In this document: positions 39,704-49,174 of the stretch, in pieces
Position numbering within the stretch: the stretch's first letter is position 1
Layout of the letters: every line of letters begins with the position of its first letter
Origin: an uncultured Clostridia bacterium
GTDB lineage: Bacteria > Bacillota > Clostridia > Christensenellales > Aristaeellaceae
Reading direction: 5' to 3'
Assembly: GCA_946414315.1 (NCBI GenBank)
Contig: CAMKNZ010000001.1
Coordinates: forward strand, 62,001-126,000
Length of the DNA stretch: 64,000 nt
The notes under the pieces: generated by a model
The model's database searches: none
What the model saw: the letters and a program-made list of their open reading frames with translations, nothing else
What the model was told of the DNA's origin: nothing
Position numbers and translations under genes: made by a program

Positions 39704-41449
39704 ATGCACAAACAATTTGAGTGGCTGTGGAAGAACATGGACGCGCCATTCCGGCGCCGCCATGTCATCGCGCTGTGCGTCTGCGCGTTTACCTGCCTGC
39801 TCCTGCTGGTGAATCCTGCCCTTTCCCGCCGCCTGATCGACGACGTGATCATGGCGGGCAACCCGGAGCCGCTTCTGTCCATCCTGGCCGTCATGCTGGT
39901 GGTCAAGCTGGGACGCGAGGGACTGCGCTATATGATGGTGATCTTTCTGGAGAAGGATTCCCAGAACGTCGTCTTCAATCTGCGCCGCCGTCTGTTCACC
40001 AAAATGCAGTACAGCGATATGCCCTTCTTCGACGCGCACCGCACCGGCGACCTGATGACCCGCATGAGCGCGGACCTGGACTGGTGCCGCCATTTCCTGG
40101 CTTATATCGATTACCGCATCATTGACGCGGTCTGCACCTTCGTTTTCGCCACGATCTATCTGGTCACGGTCAACTGGAAGCTGACCCTGCTGCTGATCGT
40201 CATCACACCCATCCTGCTGGTGATCTCCCGCTTCCTGTCCCGGCATATCCGGCCCCGGTTCATGTTCATGCGTGAACGACTGGCGGATATGAACACCGCT
40301 GCTCAGGAAAACATCGCCGGCAACCGGGTCGTGAAGGCCTTTGCCCGGGAGGAATACGAAAAAGAACGCTTTGAAAAAAAGAATAAAGCTTTTATGGACA
40401 GCCACCTGCGCATCAACAAACTGTGGCTTTCCTTCTTTCCCGTAATCGAGCTGCTGGTAAATGCCATCCAGCTGGTGACAGTCTTCGTGGGCGGTCTGTT
40501 CATCATTCAGGGAGAACTGACGCCCGGCGAACTGGCGATCTTCACCGGCCTGAGCTGGGCGGTATCCAATCCGATGCGGGAACTGGGCAACCTGATCAAC
40601 GACCTGCAGCGTTTCTCCACCTCCGCGGCGAAAGTCATGGAGCTCTATTATGCAAACTCTTCCATTGCGGACGCGCCGGACGCGGTAACGCATGAACGGA
40701 TACAAGGAAAAATCGAATTCGATCATGTTTCTTTCGCCTATGACAGCAAACCGGTCCTGACCGATGTGTCCTTCTCCGTGGAGCCCGGGAAAACGGTCGC
40801 CGTCATGGGACCCACCGGCAGCGGCAAGACCACCCTGATCAGCCTGCTTGCCCGCTTCTATGACGTGACCGAAGGCGCGGTACGCGTGGACGGCTGCGAT
40901 GTAAAGCAGTGGAAGCTGGACGAGCTTCGCGGCGGCATCGGCACCGCCACCCAGGATGTATTCCTGTTTTCGGACACGGTGGAAGGCAACATCGCATTCG
41001 GCAACCAGGAGCTGACCCTGGACGAGGTGAAGGATTTTGCCCGCCGGGCAGACGCCGCGGAATTCGCGGACAAACTGCCGGAAGGGTATGACACGATCAT
41101 CGGTGAGCGCGGCGTCGGGCTTTCCGGCGGACAGCGCCAGCGGATCGCCCTGGCCCGTGCCATGGCAGTTCGTCCCGGCATCCTCATCATGGACGATACC
41201 ACCTCCGCCGTGGACAGTGAAACAGAGCAGTATATCCAGGACCAGCTCAGGCATCTTCCTTTCGAATGCACCAAATTTATCATTGCCCAGCGGATCTCCT
41301 CCATGCGGGACGCGGATCTGATCCTGGTCCTGCAGGACGGAAAGATCACCGAGCAGGGCACCCATAAGGAACTGCTGGAAAAGCGCGGATACTACTGGCA
41401 GACCTACTGCCTGCAGTACGGACTGCAAATGGAAAGGGAGGTGGGATAA
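39704..41449 (+). CDS. ABC exporter half-transporter with degenerate ATP site
   Basis: 581 residues: six-TM domain (about 1-320) and ATPase. Walker A is GPTGSGKTTL and the signature LSGGQRQRIALARA, but Walker B ends in IMDDTTSAVD, with Asp where the catalytic Glu should be. That is the mark of the degenerate subunit in heterodimeric type-IV exporters such as BmrCD or TM287/288. Its stop is directly followed by the ATG of the partner. Possible substrates are drugs, lipids or peptides. Confidence 0.92.
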   Translation: MHKQFEWLWKNMDAPFRRRHVIALCVCAFTCLLLLVNPALSRRLIDDVIMAGNPEPLLSILAVMLVVKLGREGLRYMMVIFLEKDSQNVVFNLRRRLFTKMQYSDMPFFDAHRTGDLMTRMSADLDWCRHFLAYIDYRIIDAVCTFVFATIYLVTVNWKLTLLLIVITPILLVISRFLSRHIRPRFMFMRERLADMNTAAQENIAGNRVVKAFAREEYEKERFEKKNKAFMDSHLRINKLWLSFFPVIELLVNAIQLVTVFVGGLFIIQGELTPGELAIFTGLSWAVSNPMRELGNLINDLQRFSTSAAKVMELYYANSSIADAPDAVTHERIQGKIEFDHVSFAYDSKPVLTDVSFSVEPGKTVAVMGPTGSGKTTLISLLARFYDVTEGAVRVDGCDVKQWKLDELRGGIGTATQDVFLFSDTVEGNIAFGNQELTLDEVKDFARRADAAEFADKLPEGYDTIIGERGVGLSGGQRQRIALARAMAVRPGILIMDDTTSAVDSETEQYIQDQLRHLPFECTKFIIAQRISSMRDADLILVLQDGKITEQGTHKELLEKRGYYWQTYCLQYGLQMEREVG

Positions 41450-43249
41450 ATGGCGCGGAATAAGTTTGACGTTGACGAGCGTCTGGAATCCCCCTTCCGG
41501 TGGAAACATCTGAAGCGGGCCGGAAAATACATTGTCCGGCACAAGTACAAGATGCTTGCGGCGCTCCTCATGAGCGCGCTGGCCAGCATCGCTTCCCTGT
41601 TTATCCCCAAAATCACCCAGTGGGTGCTGGACGAAGCGGTTCCGAATCAGGACACGGCCATGATCGGCCGGATGGCGCTGATGTTTGTCGGAATCATCGC
41701 GCTGAGCATCGTGTTCACTACCATCCGTTCACGCATGATGGCCCATGTCAGCCAGCGGATCATCTACGACATCCGCAGCGACCTGTTCGCCCACCTGCAG
41801 AAGCTGCCCTTCAGCTACTACGACAGCCGCCCTGCCGGCAAGATCCTGGTGCGGGTCATCAACTACGTAAACTCCGTTTCGGATATCCTCTCCAACGGAA
41901 TCATCAACATGATCCTGGAGATCATCAACCTGATCTTCATCGTGGTCTTCATGTTCTCCACCGACGCCACCCTGGCCACGGTGATCATCGCGGGCCTCCC
42001 CGTCTTCATCGGAATCATCATCCTGATCAAGCCGCGGCAGCGCCGCGCCTGGCAGAACCAGAGCAACAAAAACAGCAATTACAATGCCTATCTGGCGGAA
42101 TCCATCGACGGCGTCCGGGTCAGCCAGCTGTTTGACCGGCAGGAAGTCAACATCTCCATCATGGAACGCCTGGCCACGGCCTGCCGTCAGGCCTGGCTGC
42201 GGGCAATAAAGATCAGCAACTGCGTCTGGCTTTCCAGCGAAACCATGACCCAGTTGGTTCTGACCTTCCTCTACATCGCCGGCGTATACTGGATGGGCGG
42301 CGGAAAAATGGTATCCTTCGGCGTAATCCTGGCCATGGGCCAGTATGTAAGCCGCTTCTGGCAGCCCATTACCAACCTTGCGAATATCTACAACTCCTTC
42401 GTCAACAACATCGCTTATCTGGAGCGGATTTTTGAAACCATGGACGAACCCGTGGTCGTGGATGACGCGCCGGACGCGGAAACGCTGCCGCCCATCACCG
42501 GCGAGGTGGATTTTGAAGACGTGACTTTCGCCTATGAAGAAGACCTGAATGTGCTGGAACATATGAACCTGCATGTCAACGCGGGCGAGAGTATCGCCCT
42601 GGTCGGCCCTACCGGCGCGGGAAAAAGCACGGTCATCAACCTGCTCTGCCGTTTCTACAACCTGAACGGCGGCCGGATCATCCTGCACGACGAAAGCGGC
42701 GAAGCCCATGATATCAGCCGCGTAACGCTCCACTCCCTCCGCAGCCAGCTGGGAATCATGCTGCAGGACAGCTTTATCTTCTCCGGCACCCTGATGGACA
42801 ATATCCGCTACGGCCGCCTGGACGCCACCGACGCGGAAGTCATCGAGGCAGCCCGCCGGGTCCGCGCCGACGAGCTGATCCGGAAAATGCCCCAGGGTTA
42901 TCAGACGGAGATCCGGGAACGGGGCGGTAACCTCAGCCAGGGTGAGAAACAGCTGGTCGCCTTCGCGCGGACCCTGCTTTCTGACCCGGCAATCCTGATC
43001 CTGGATGAAGCGACTTCCTCCATTGATACCCAGACGGAAAAGCTCCTGCAGGAAGGCATCCAGGAGATGCTCAAAGGCCGGACCAGCATCATCGTTGCCC
43101 ACAGGCTCAGCACCATCAAGAACTGCGACCGGATCCTCTACATCAGCAACAAGGGCATTGCCGAAATGGGCAGCCATGAGGAGCTGATGGCAAAGAAAGG
43201 TTTATATTATCAGCTGTACACCGCCCAGGTACGGGATGATGCAGCTTAA
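41450..43249 (+). CDS. ABC exporter half-transporter with catalytic ATP site
   Basis: 599 residues with the same layout as its partner. Walker A GPTGAGKSTVIN, signature LSQGEKQLVAFA, Walker B LILDEATSSID with catalytic Glu, and H-loop VAHRLST. It and the previous gene form the heterodimer. The TAA-ATG junction suggests coupled translation and an equal ratio. The GH10 gene follows 28 bases later on the same transcript. Confidence 0.93.
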   Translation: MARNKFDVDERLESPFRWKHLKRAGKYIVRHKYKMLAALLMSALASIASLFIPKITQWVLDEAVPNQDTAMIGRMALMFVGIIALSIVFTTIRSRMMAHVSQRIIYDIRSDLFAHLQKLPFSYYDSRPAGKILVRVINYVNSVSDILSNGIINMILEIINLIFIVVFMFSTDATLATVIIAGLPVFIGIIILIKPRQRRAWQNQSNKNSNYNAYLAESIDGVRVSQLFDRQEVNISIMERLATACRQAWLRAIKISNCVWLSSETMTQLVLTFLYIAGVYWMGGGKMVSFGVILAMGQYVSRFWQPITNLANIYNSFVNNIAYLERIFETMDEPVVVDDAPDAETLPPITGEVDFEDVTFAYEEDLNVLEHMNLHVNAGESIALVGPTGAGKSTVINLLCRFYNLNGGRIILHDESGEAHDISRVTLHSLRSQLGIMLQDSFIFSGTLMDNIRYGRLDATDAEVIEAARRVRADELIRKMPQGYQTEIRERGGNLSQGEKQLVAFARTLLSDPAILILDEATSSIDTQTEKLLQEGIQEMLKGRTSIIVAHRLSTIKNCDRILYISNKGIAEMGSHEELMAKKGLYYQLYTAQVRDDAA

Positions 43250-43277
43250 AAGAATGAAATCATAAGGAGGCAGACAC

Positions 43278-44498
43278 ATGGACCAACTGAAACACCGCAA
43301 AGCTGAGGCAAAACTTCAGATCCTCAATCCCGACGGTTCCCCGGCGGCCGGACGTTCCGTCCGCGTGGACCAGGTCTCCCATCAGTTCCTTTTCGGCTGC
43401 GGCGCGTTTGACACCGTGGAAATCATGAAAACAGACGATGAAAAGAAGCGCGCCTTCCTGCAGGAACGTATGGAAAAATGGCTGGGGCTGTTTAACTACG
43501 GCACCCTTCCCTTCTACTGGGGCCGGTATGAACCCGTAGAGGGCCGGACCGCCTATACCGAGACCATGGCGGCCGCCCGCTGGCTGCGGGAAAAGGGCGT
43601 TACCGTCAAGGGACACCCGCTGTGCTGGCACACCGCCTGCGCCCCGTGGCTCATGCAGTATTCCAACGAAGAGATTCTCCGCCGCCAGATCGAACGGATC
43701 CACCGTGATATGTCCGCCTTCAAAGGCGTGATCGGACTGTGGGACGTGATCAACGAAGTCGTGATCATGCCGGTCTTCGACAAGTATGACAATGCAATCA
43801 CCCGCGTCTGCAAGGACCTGGGCCGCGTCGGCATCGTGAAGGAAGTCTTCGCCGCCGCGAAGGAGACCGATCCGGACGCTGTGCTGCTCATCAACGATTT
43901 CAACACCAGCAAGCATTATGAAGACCTGATTGAAGACCTGCTGGAAGCCGGTGTTCCCATCGGCACGATCGGAATCCAGAGCCATCAGCATCAGGGCTAC
44001 TGGGGACTGGAGAAACTCAACGACGTCCTGGAACGTTTTTCCCGGTTCGGCCTGCCCATCCATTTCACTGAGAATACCCTGATCTCCGGCGACATCATGC
44101 CCGCGCACATTGTCGACCTGAACGACTGGCAGGTGGACGAATGGCCAAGCACGCCCGAAGGCGAAGAGCGCCAGGCCCGGGAGATCTCGGAAATGTATAC
44201 CGTGCTGTTCAGCCATCCGCTGGTGGAAGCCATCACGACCTGGGACTTCAACGATGGCTGCTGGCTGAAAGCGCCCTCCGGCTTCGTGCATGAAGACAAC
44301 AGCATCAAACCCTCCTATGAAGCGCTGAAACAGCTGATCCACGGAGACTGGGAAACCCACGAAGTCCTGACTGCTGACGCTGAAGGGTTCGTATCCTTCA
44401 CCGGTTTCAGGGGCGGTTATTCCGTACAGGCTGATGCAGAAAAAGCCGGCTTCACGCTGAATAATAACCTGTGTGAAAAACTGATCCTGAAAGCATAA
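43278..44498 (+). CDS. GH10 endo-beta-1,4-xylanase, cytosolic type
   Basis: 406 residues. Typical GH10 motifs: KGHPLCWHTACAPWL, WDVINEV (acid/base Glu), IGIQSHQHQGYW, IHFTENT (nucleophile Glu) and TTWDFNDGCWLKAP. A beta-rich segment of about 25 residues precedes the barrel, and a C-terminal extension follows it. There is no signal peptide, so it should cleave imported xylo-oligosaccharides. AGGAGG lies 8 bases before the start. The Glu-Asn-Thr nucleophile context is a variant of the usual TELDI. Confidence 0.92.
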   Translation: MDQLKHRKAEAKLQILNPDGSPAAGRSVRVDQVSHQFLFGCGAFDTVEIMKTDDEKKRAFLQERMEKWLGLFNYGTLPFYWGRYEPVEGRTAYTETMAAARWLREKGVTVKGHPLCWHTACAPWLMQYSNEEILRRQIERIHRDMSAFKGVIGLWDVINEVVIMPVFDKYDNAITRVCKDLGRVGIVKEVFAAAKETDPDAVLLINDFNTSKHYEDLIEDLLEAGVPIGTIGIQSHQHQGYWGLEKLNDVLERFSRFGLPIHFTENTLISGDIMPAHIVDLNDWQVDEWPSTPEGEERQAREISEMYTVLFSHPLVEAITTWDFNDGCWLKAPSGFVHEDNSIKPSYEALKQLIHGDWETHEVLTADAEGFVSFTGFRGGYSVQADAEKAGFTLNNNLCEKLILKA

Positions 44499-44514
44499 AG
44501 GAGATATCGCATCC

Positions 44515-46125
44515 ATGCATTCCCAGCCGTCTGTTTTCCGCATCAATCAGTCAGGTTATGCCACAGGGCTGCCGGTGACTGCCGCCGTACTGGGAGACGG
44601 GCCTGTCATCCTGAAAAACGCAGCGGGAGAAACCCTCCGCAGCATTGATTATGACACGCCGCAAACCGATCCCGCCTCCGCGGACAAGGTTGCGCTGGTG
44701 AACCTGGGCGTCCTGGCGGAAGGAAACTATGTGCTTGAATGCGGGAACGCCAGCCGTCAGCTGACCGTATGCTCCTCCCCCTGGAACACAGTGACCCACA
44801 CGCTGATCAAAGGCCTGTATTACCAGCGGTGCGGCTGCGGTCTGCTGCCGGAGCATGCAGGCGTTTACGCTCATCCGCCGTGCCATACGGCTCCCGCGCA
44901 GGAATGGACGGATCAAAGCGTCAGCCGCAGGATCACCGGCGGCTGGCACGATGCCGGGGATTACGGCAAATACGTCGCTCCCGGGGCCGTTACAGTGGCG
45001 CATCTGCTGTATACCTGGAAGCTGTTTCCGCAGGGATGCGGAGACGATCTGAACATCCCTGAGACCGGGAACGGCCTTCCGGATATTCTCAATGAAGCTC
45101 GGTTTGAACTGGAATGGATCCTGCAGATGCAGCGTTCCGACGGCTCGTTCCACCATAAGCTGACCAAGTCGCATTTTGCGGCCTTTATCATGCCTCAGGA
45201 CGACCTGGAACAGGAATATCTCATGCCTGTATGCTGGTGCGCGACGGCGGACGCCGCCGCCTGCCTGGCGCTGGCTTTCCGGGTATACCATTCCTTTGAC
45301 GAACCCTTTGCCAACCGTATGCTGCTGGCTGCGAAGCATGCCTGGACATGGCTGCAGGCGCATCCTGATTTCGTGCCCTTTATGAATCCGGAAGGGGTCC
45401 GCACAGGCTGGTACGGCGGCCGGAGCGATATCAGCAACCGGTTCTGGGCAGCCTGCGAGCTCTTTGCATCCACCGGGGAAGACGCATACCGTCTGGCGGC
45501 GGAGAAATTATATACGACGAACCTGAACCTGACCGAATTCGGCTGGATGGAAGTCGGCGGTCTTGGCGCTCTGTGCTGCCTGACCGATCTGAAGGATCAC
45601 GCCGGCGACGTACTGTATAACCGGCTGAAAGAAGACTTCCTCCGCCGGAGCGAAGAAGCGCTCACCCTGTCCCATGACTCCGGCTACGGAACATCCATCG
45701 CTCCGGACCGGTATATCTGGGGAAGCATCCTGCCGGTCATGAGCCATGCCATGGCGATGATCATCAATACGATCCTCACCGGGAGACAGGATATGCGGGA
45801 CGCCGCCCTGCTGCAGTGGCATTACGCCCTGGGCATGAACGCCATGGACCTCTGTTTTGTCACCGGGTTCGGAGAAAACACCGTATTGCATCCCCATCAC
45901 CGTCCCTCCGGCGCGGACGGTATCGAAGCGCCGGTTCCCGGGCTGATCTCCGGCGGGCCGAACAAATGCTTCTGCTATCCCCAGACGAAGGAAAAACTCA
46001 GGCCTGACACGCCCCCGGCCAAATACTTCCTGGACGAGACGCCTTCCGCCGATACCAACGAGATTGCGATCTACTGGAATTCTCCGGCGGTCTTTGTCGG
46101 AGCATACTTCAATTCGCCTTCCTGA
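44515..46125 (+). CDS. GH9-family glycoside hydrolase
   Basis: 536 residues. An N-terminal Ig-like domain (about 1-85, starting FRINQSGYATG) precedes the alpha6/alpha6 barrel. Active-site pieces are ITGGWHDAGDYGKYV (nucleophilic-water Asp pair), HHRPSG, and DTNEIAIYWNSP (acid Glu near the end). This is the CelD-like or cellodextrinase plan. No signal peptide is seen, which suggests action on imported cello- or glucan oligomers. Last gene of the alcohol dehydrogenase-led operon, 16 bases from GH10. Confidence 0.92.
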   Translation: MHSQPSVFRINQSGYATGLPVTAAVLGDGPVILKNAAGETLRSIDYDTPQTDPASADKVALVNLGVLAEGNYVLECGNASRQLTVCSSPWNTVTHTLIKGLYYQRCGCGLLPEHAGVYAHPPCHTAPAQEWTDQSVSRRITGGWHDAGDYGKYVAPGAVTVAHLLYTWKLFPQGCGDDLNIPETGNGLPDILNEARFELEWILQMQRSDGSFHHKLTKSHFAAFIMPQDDLEQEYLMPVCWCATADAAACLALAFRVYHSFDEPFANRMLLAAKHAWTWLQAHPDFVPFMNPEGVRTGWYGGRSDISNRFWAACELFASTGEDAYRLAAEKLYTTNLNLTEFGWMEVGGLGALCCLTDLKDHAGDVLYNRLKEDFLRRSEEALTLSHDSGYGTSIAPDRYIWGSILPVMSHAMAMIINTILTGRQDMRDAALLQWHYALGMNAMDLCFVTGFGENTVLHPHHRPSGADGIEAPVPGLISGGPNKCFCYPQTKEKLRPDTPPAKYFLDETPSADTNEIAIYWNSPAVFVGAYFNSPS

Positions 46126-46141
46126 CTTTTATGGACATTTT

Positions 46142-46169
46142 AACGCCCGGCCTGCACGGCCGGGCGTTT
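46142..46169 (+). terminator. Terminator after the GH9 gene
   Basis: AACGCCCGGCC pairs with GGCCGGGCGTT (11 bp, 5-nt loop). The T-run is short (TTTCGTT). Confidence 0.75.
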
Positions 46170-46171
46170 CG

Positions 46172-46200
46172 TTGAAAAAGCCGCTGCAATCTGATATACT
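46172..46200 (+). promoter_or_regulatory. Sigma-A promoter of the TIR receptor-like gene
   Basis: TTGAAA and TATACT are 17 bases apart and follow the GH9 terminator at once. The start at 46251 would give a leader of about 45 bases. Confidence 0.75.
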
Positions 46201-46250
46201 TCACTTTGATAAAGACAAAGCCATACAGACCGAAAGCGAGGGACCGTTCC

Positions 46251-49166
46251 ATGATCTCCACACAGTATTCGGCTTTCATCAGCTACCGCCATCAGACGCC
46301 CGACCAGGAGATTGCAAAAAAGCTGCATCACCTGATCGAAACCTATTCCGTTCCCTCCGCGCTGCGGACGGACGGAGCCCGGCATCCCGGCAAGGTGTTC
46401 CGCGACCAGGAAGAACTTCCGCTTTCTTCTGATCTGGGCAGGGATATCGAGGCCGCCCTGGATAACAGCGACTGGCTGATCTGCATCTGTTCCCCGCGTT
46501 ACCTGGAGAGCCGGTGGTGCCAGCGCGAACTGGAATACTTCATTGAGCACAAGGGACGGGACCGCGTCCTGACCGTACTGGCAGAGGGAGAACCCCAGGA
46601 CAGCTTCCCGGAATTGCTGCGTTTTGAAACAGACGAAAACGGAAATCAGGTCGAACGGGAACCGCTGGCCGCAGATGTCCGCAGCACGGATCTTGCAGAA
46701 AGTCTGAAAAAACTGAAAAAAGAAAAATACCGGATTCTCGCGCCGATGGTCGGGACTTCCTTCGACGGACTGTACCAGCGGCAGCGCAGGAGAACCATGC
46801 GGAACGTCCTGGCTGCCGCGCTGGCCGCGGTCGCAATCCTGGGCGGCTTCCTCACTTACGCGCTGATCCAGAATGCGAAGATCACCGAGCAGAACGAACA
46901 GATCAAAGCCCAGAATGAAAAGATCAGCACCCAGAATGCCGAACTGACCGAAAAGAATAAAAAGATCGAGACACAGAATACCGAGCTTTCGGAGAAAAAC
47001 GAGCAGATCGAAACACAGAATGCCGAACTGACGAAGAAAAACGCTCAGATCGAACAGCAGAACACCGAGCTTTCGGAGAAAAACGAACAGATCGAAGCGC
47101 AAAATACACAGCTGACCGAAAAAAACGAGCAGATCGAAACACAGAATGCTGAGCTGACAAGGAAAAACGAACAGATTGAACAGCAGAACACCGAGCTTTC
47201 GGAGAAAAACGAACAGATCGAAGCGCAAAATACGCAGCTGACCGAAAAGAACGAGCAGATCGAAGCACAGAATATCCGGATCGAGGAAGAACGGATCACC
47301 GCTGCCCGGAATGAATGCGATCTGCTGGTTGAAAAATCCATATACTACTCTTCCGTCAACCGGAAAAACGAAGCGACCCGTCTTGGTCTGGAAGCGCTTG
47401 CCGTTTCCGAAACGCTGGACGGATACGCGAAAGACAGTATCCGGGAAGCGCTCGCCGTTTCCTGCTCCATGGGCGATTTCGCCGTGGAAGCGGAGCTGGA
47501 TTTCCCCGGCATTGTGAATTATGACCCGTCCTGCTGCTTCTCTCCGGACGGCTCGAAGCTGGCAGTCGCTGATTCCCGTTCCGGCCTGTCACTGTGTGAC
47601 ACGGTAACCGGCGAGCGTCTGTGGGTCTCTTCTCCCTTCAGCCACGATATCACGTCCGTCCGCTGGAAGGAGGACAGTTCCCTGCTGGTCGTCACCGCCC
47701 AATGGGGCCATACGGTTTGCCTGGTTGACGCGGCCACCGGAGAACACCTGAAGGAACTCTATATCCCTTGGGCCAGCAACGCGGTTTTTGACGGGGACAA
47801 TGTGCTTATCGCCTTTGCGCAGGGTATTATCAAATGGGAAACCGCTGTCAGTGACGAAAATTTCCCCTGGGTCTACCAGGTTGACGAGGACCAGCACGCC
47901 ACTTCAAAATGTCTTCTGAACGAGCGGTTCATCTCCTTCTGTCAGGGGATTACCTTCACGAAACCCCGCATCTTTGTCAAGGAAAAAGGATCGGATGAGG
48001 CCTTTGTCACAGAACTGGAAAGCAGCAAGGTTGTCAGCGGATACACCCTGTCTCCGGACGGAGAATGGATCTTCGTCCATCAGTACGATCAGTGTATGGT
48101 CATTAACCTGCGCACGGATGAGATCCGGTGGCAGATCACCCGGGAGGAGGGCCTCTTCACCGGCTCGGACTGCGGACCGGTCTGGACCGGCAATATCATC
48201 CTCGACTGCGGAAAAGCATATGACGCCATGACCGGCGAAGTGCTTTATGACACGAAAAACCAGGCCTATGTCGGCGTCTTCCCGGACGGACAGTTCTTTG
48301 CCGATTCCGAAGCTGTTTACCGCCTGTCGGACGGCAGCTGGTTTGCCGATATCCCCGGAAACCTGAAAGCGATCGATCCTACCGGGAAACATCTGGTTGT
48401 GTACCACACCCTGGAATACGGGCGCGGCGCCCCGGGCAATCCGGATGCACTTATTTCCCGGAAACAGACCGCATATCTGGAAAAGTCTCCCGGAACCGGA
48501 AGCCAGTATATGGCAGAGCAGTATGACGGCACAGTCCTGGATATTCCTGATTTCACGGAACCGGAGCATGAAGAAGGAACGATCCTCGCGCTGAACGATC
48601 CCTACGGAACCGCCAGTACATCCGGTTATCTGCAGGCGAAGTCTTTCTTCAGTCCCAACAACGGCCGGTATTATCTGGTAATCAACCAGGGCGCCTATAT
48701 CCCGATCTACGACCTGGAAAAAAGCAATGAGCCTTCCTTCCGGATCTACGACTTCAGCGTCGGAGATCATGTGGAAGCAAAAGACGTCGGCTTCTCCGCA
48801 GACGGGCGTCTTGCAGCCATAACCGGCGCAAACGGGCAGGTGGCAGTCTATGAACTGGAAACCGGCAGTATGGTCTGCTCCTTCACCGATACTTATCTGG
48901 CACGATCCCTGTCCGATGTCAGGTTCAACGCAGGCAGCAGCCATCTGATGGTAGCGGATTTCAATCTGAGCAGCTTCCGTATCTATTCAGTGACCAACGG
49001 CCAGACGCTGTATGTGATGCACGCGGTGAAAGAAGTAGATTCCTGGGGTTTTGATGAACAGACCGGCGACGCCGTCGTGAAGTATACGGACGGCAGCGCG
49101 CTGATCGCCCGGATGTTTGAGGATGAAGAAACGCTGCTCAGCTATGCCCGGGAAAACGTGAAATAA
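46251..49166 (+). CDS. TIR-transmembrane-coiled-coil-beta-propeller protein
   Basis: 971 residues from the ATG at 46251 (GAGGGA 7 bases before); the TTG at 46206 lies at the expected transcription start and is excluded. TIR domain (about 1-170): YSAFISYRHQ, RDQEELPLSSDLG, and SRWCQRELEYF, whose Glu is at the catalytic position of TIR NADases. Four Arg precede one TM (about 186-206), predicting TIR inside and the rest outside. A coiled coil of about 19 heptads (about 210-346), a helical link, and a WD40/quinoprotein-like propeller follow (FSPDGSKLAVA, LSPDGEWIFV, FSADGRLAAITG). It is solitary. The cofactor, ligand and downstream effect are unknown. Confidence 0.88.
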   Translation: MISTQYSAFISYRHQTPDQEIAKKLHHLIETYSVPSALRTDGARHPGKVFRDQEELPLSSDLGRDIEAALDNSDWLICICSPRYLESRWCQRELEYFIEHKGRDRVLTVLAEGEPQDSFPELLRFETDENGNQVEREPLAADVRSTDLAESLKKLKKEKYRILAPMVGTSFDGLYQRQRRRTMRNVLAAALAAVAILGGFLTYALIQNAKITEQNEQIKAQNEKISTQNAELTEKNKKIETQNTELSEKNEQIETQNAELTKKNAQIEQQNTELSEKNEQIEAQNTQLTEKNEQIETQNAELTRKNEQIEQQNTELSEKNEQIEAQNTQLTEKNEQIEAQNIRIEEERITAARNECDLLVEKSIYYSSVNRKNEATRLGLEALAVSETLDGYAKDSIREALAVSCSMGDFAVEAELDFPGIVNYDPSCCFSPDGSKLAVADSRSGLSLCDTVTGERLWVSSPFSHDITSVRWKEDSSLLVVTAQWGHTVCLVDAATGEHLKELYIPWASNAVFDGDNVLIAFAQGIIKWETAVSDENFPWVYQVDEDQHATSKCLLNERFISFCQGITFTKPRIFVKEKGSDEAFVTELESSKVVSGYTLSPDGEWIFVHQYDQCMVINLRTDEIRWQITREEGLFTGSDCGPVWTGNIILDCGKAYDAMTGEVLYDTKNQAYVGVFPDGQFFADSEAVYRLSDGSWFADIPGNLKAIDPTGKHLVVYHTLEYGRGAPGNPDALISRKQTAYLEKSPGTGSQYMAEQYDGTVLDIPDFTEPEHEEGTILALNDPYGTASTSGYLQAKSFFSPNNGRYYLVINQGAYIPIYDLEKSNEPSFRIYDFSVGDHVEAKDVGFSADGRLAAITGANGQVAVYELETGSMVCSFTDTYLARSLSDVRFNAGSSHLMVADFNLSSFRIYSVTNGQTLYVMHAVKEVDSWGFDEQTGDAVVKYTDGSALIARMFEDEETLLSYARENVK
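46881..47285 (+). repeat. Heptad-coding tandem repeat with a 126-bp duplication
   Basis: About 19 units of 21 bp encode heptads of the form xxNxxIE/xxNxxLT. The last twelve fall into two nearly identical 126-bp blocks (47034-47159 and 47160-47285), differing at only a few bases. It is an in-frame minisatellite inside the coiled coil, able to change stalk length. Confidence 0.85.
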
Positions 49167-49174
49167 AGGCGGAA

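Noticed and set aside
39677-43177. Long minus-strand ORFs opposite the ABC exporter genes
   Set aside because: Shadows of codon-biased genes; motifs and starts are only on the plus strand.
46881-47285. CRISPR-like regular repeats
   Set aside because: Repeats have no unique spacers, stay in frame and encode a coiled coil; no cas gene is near.
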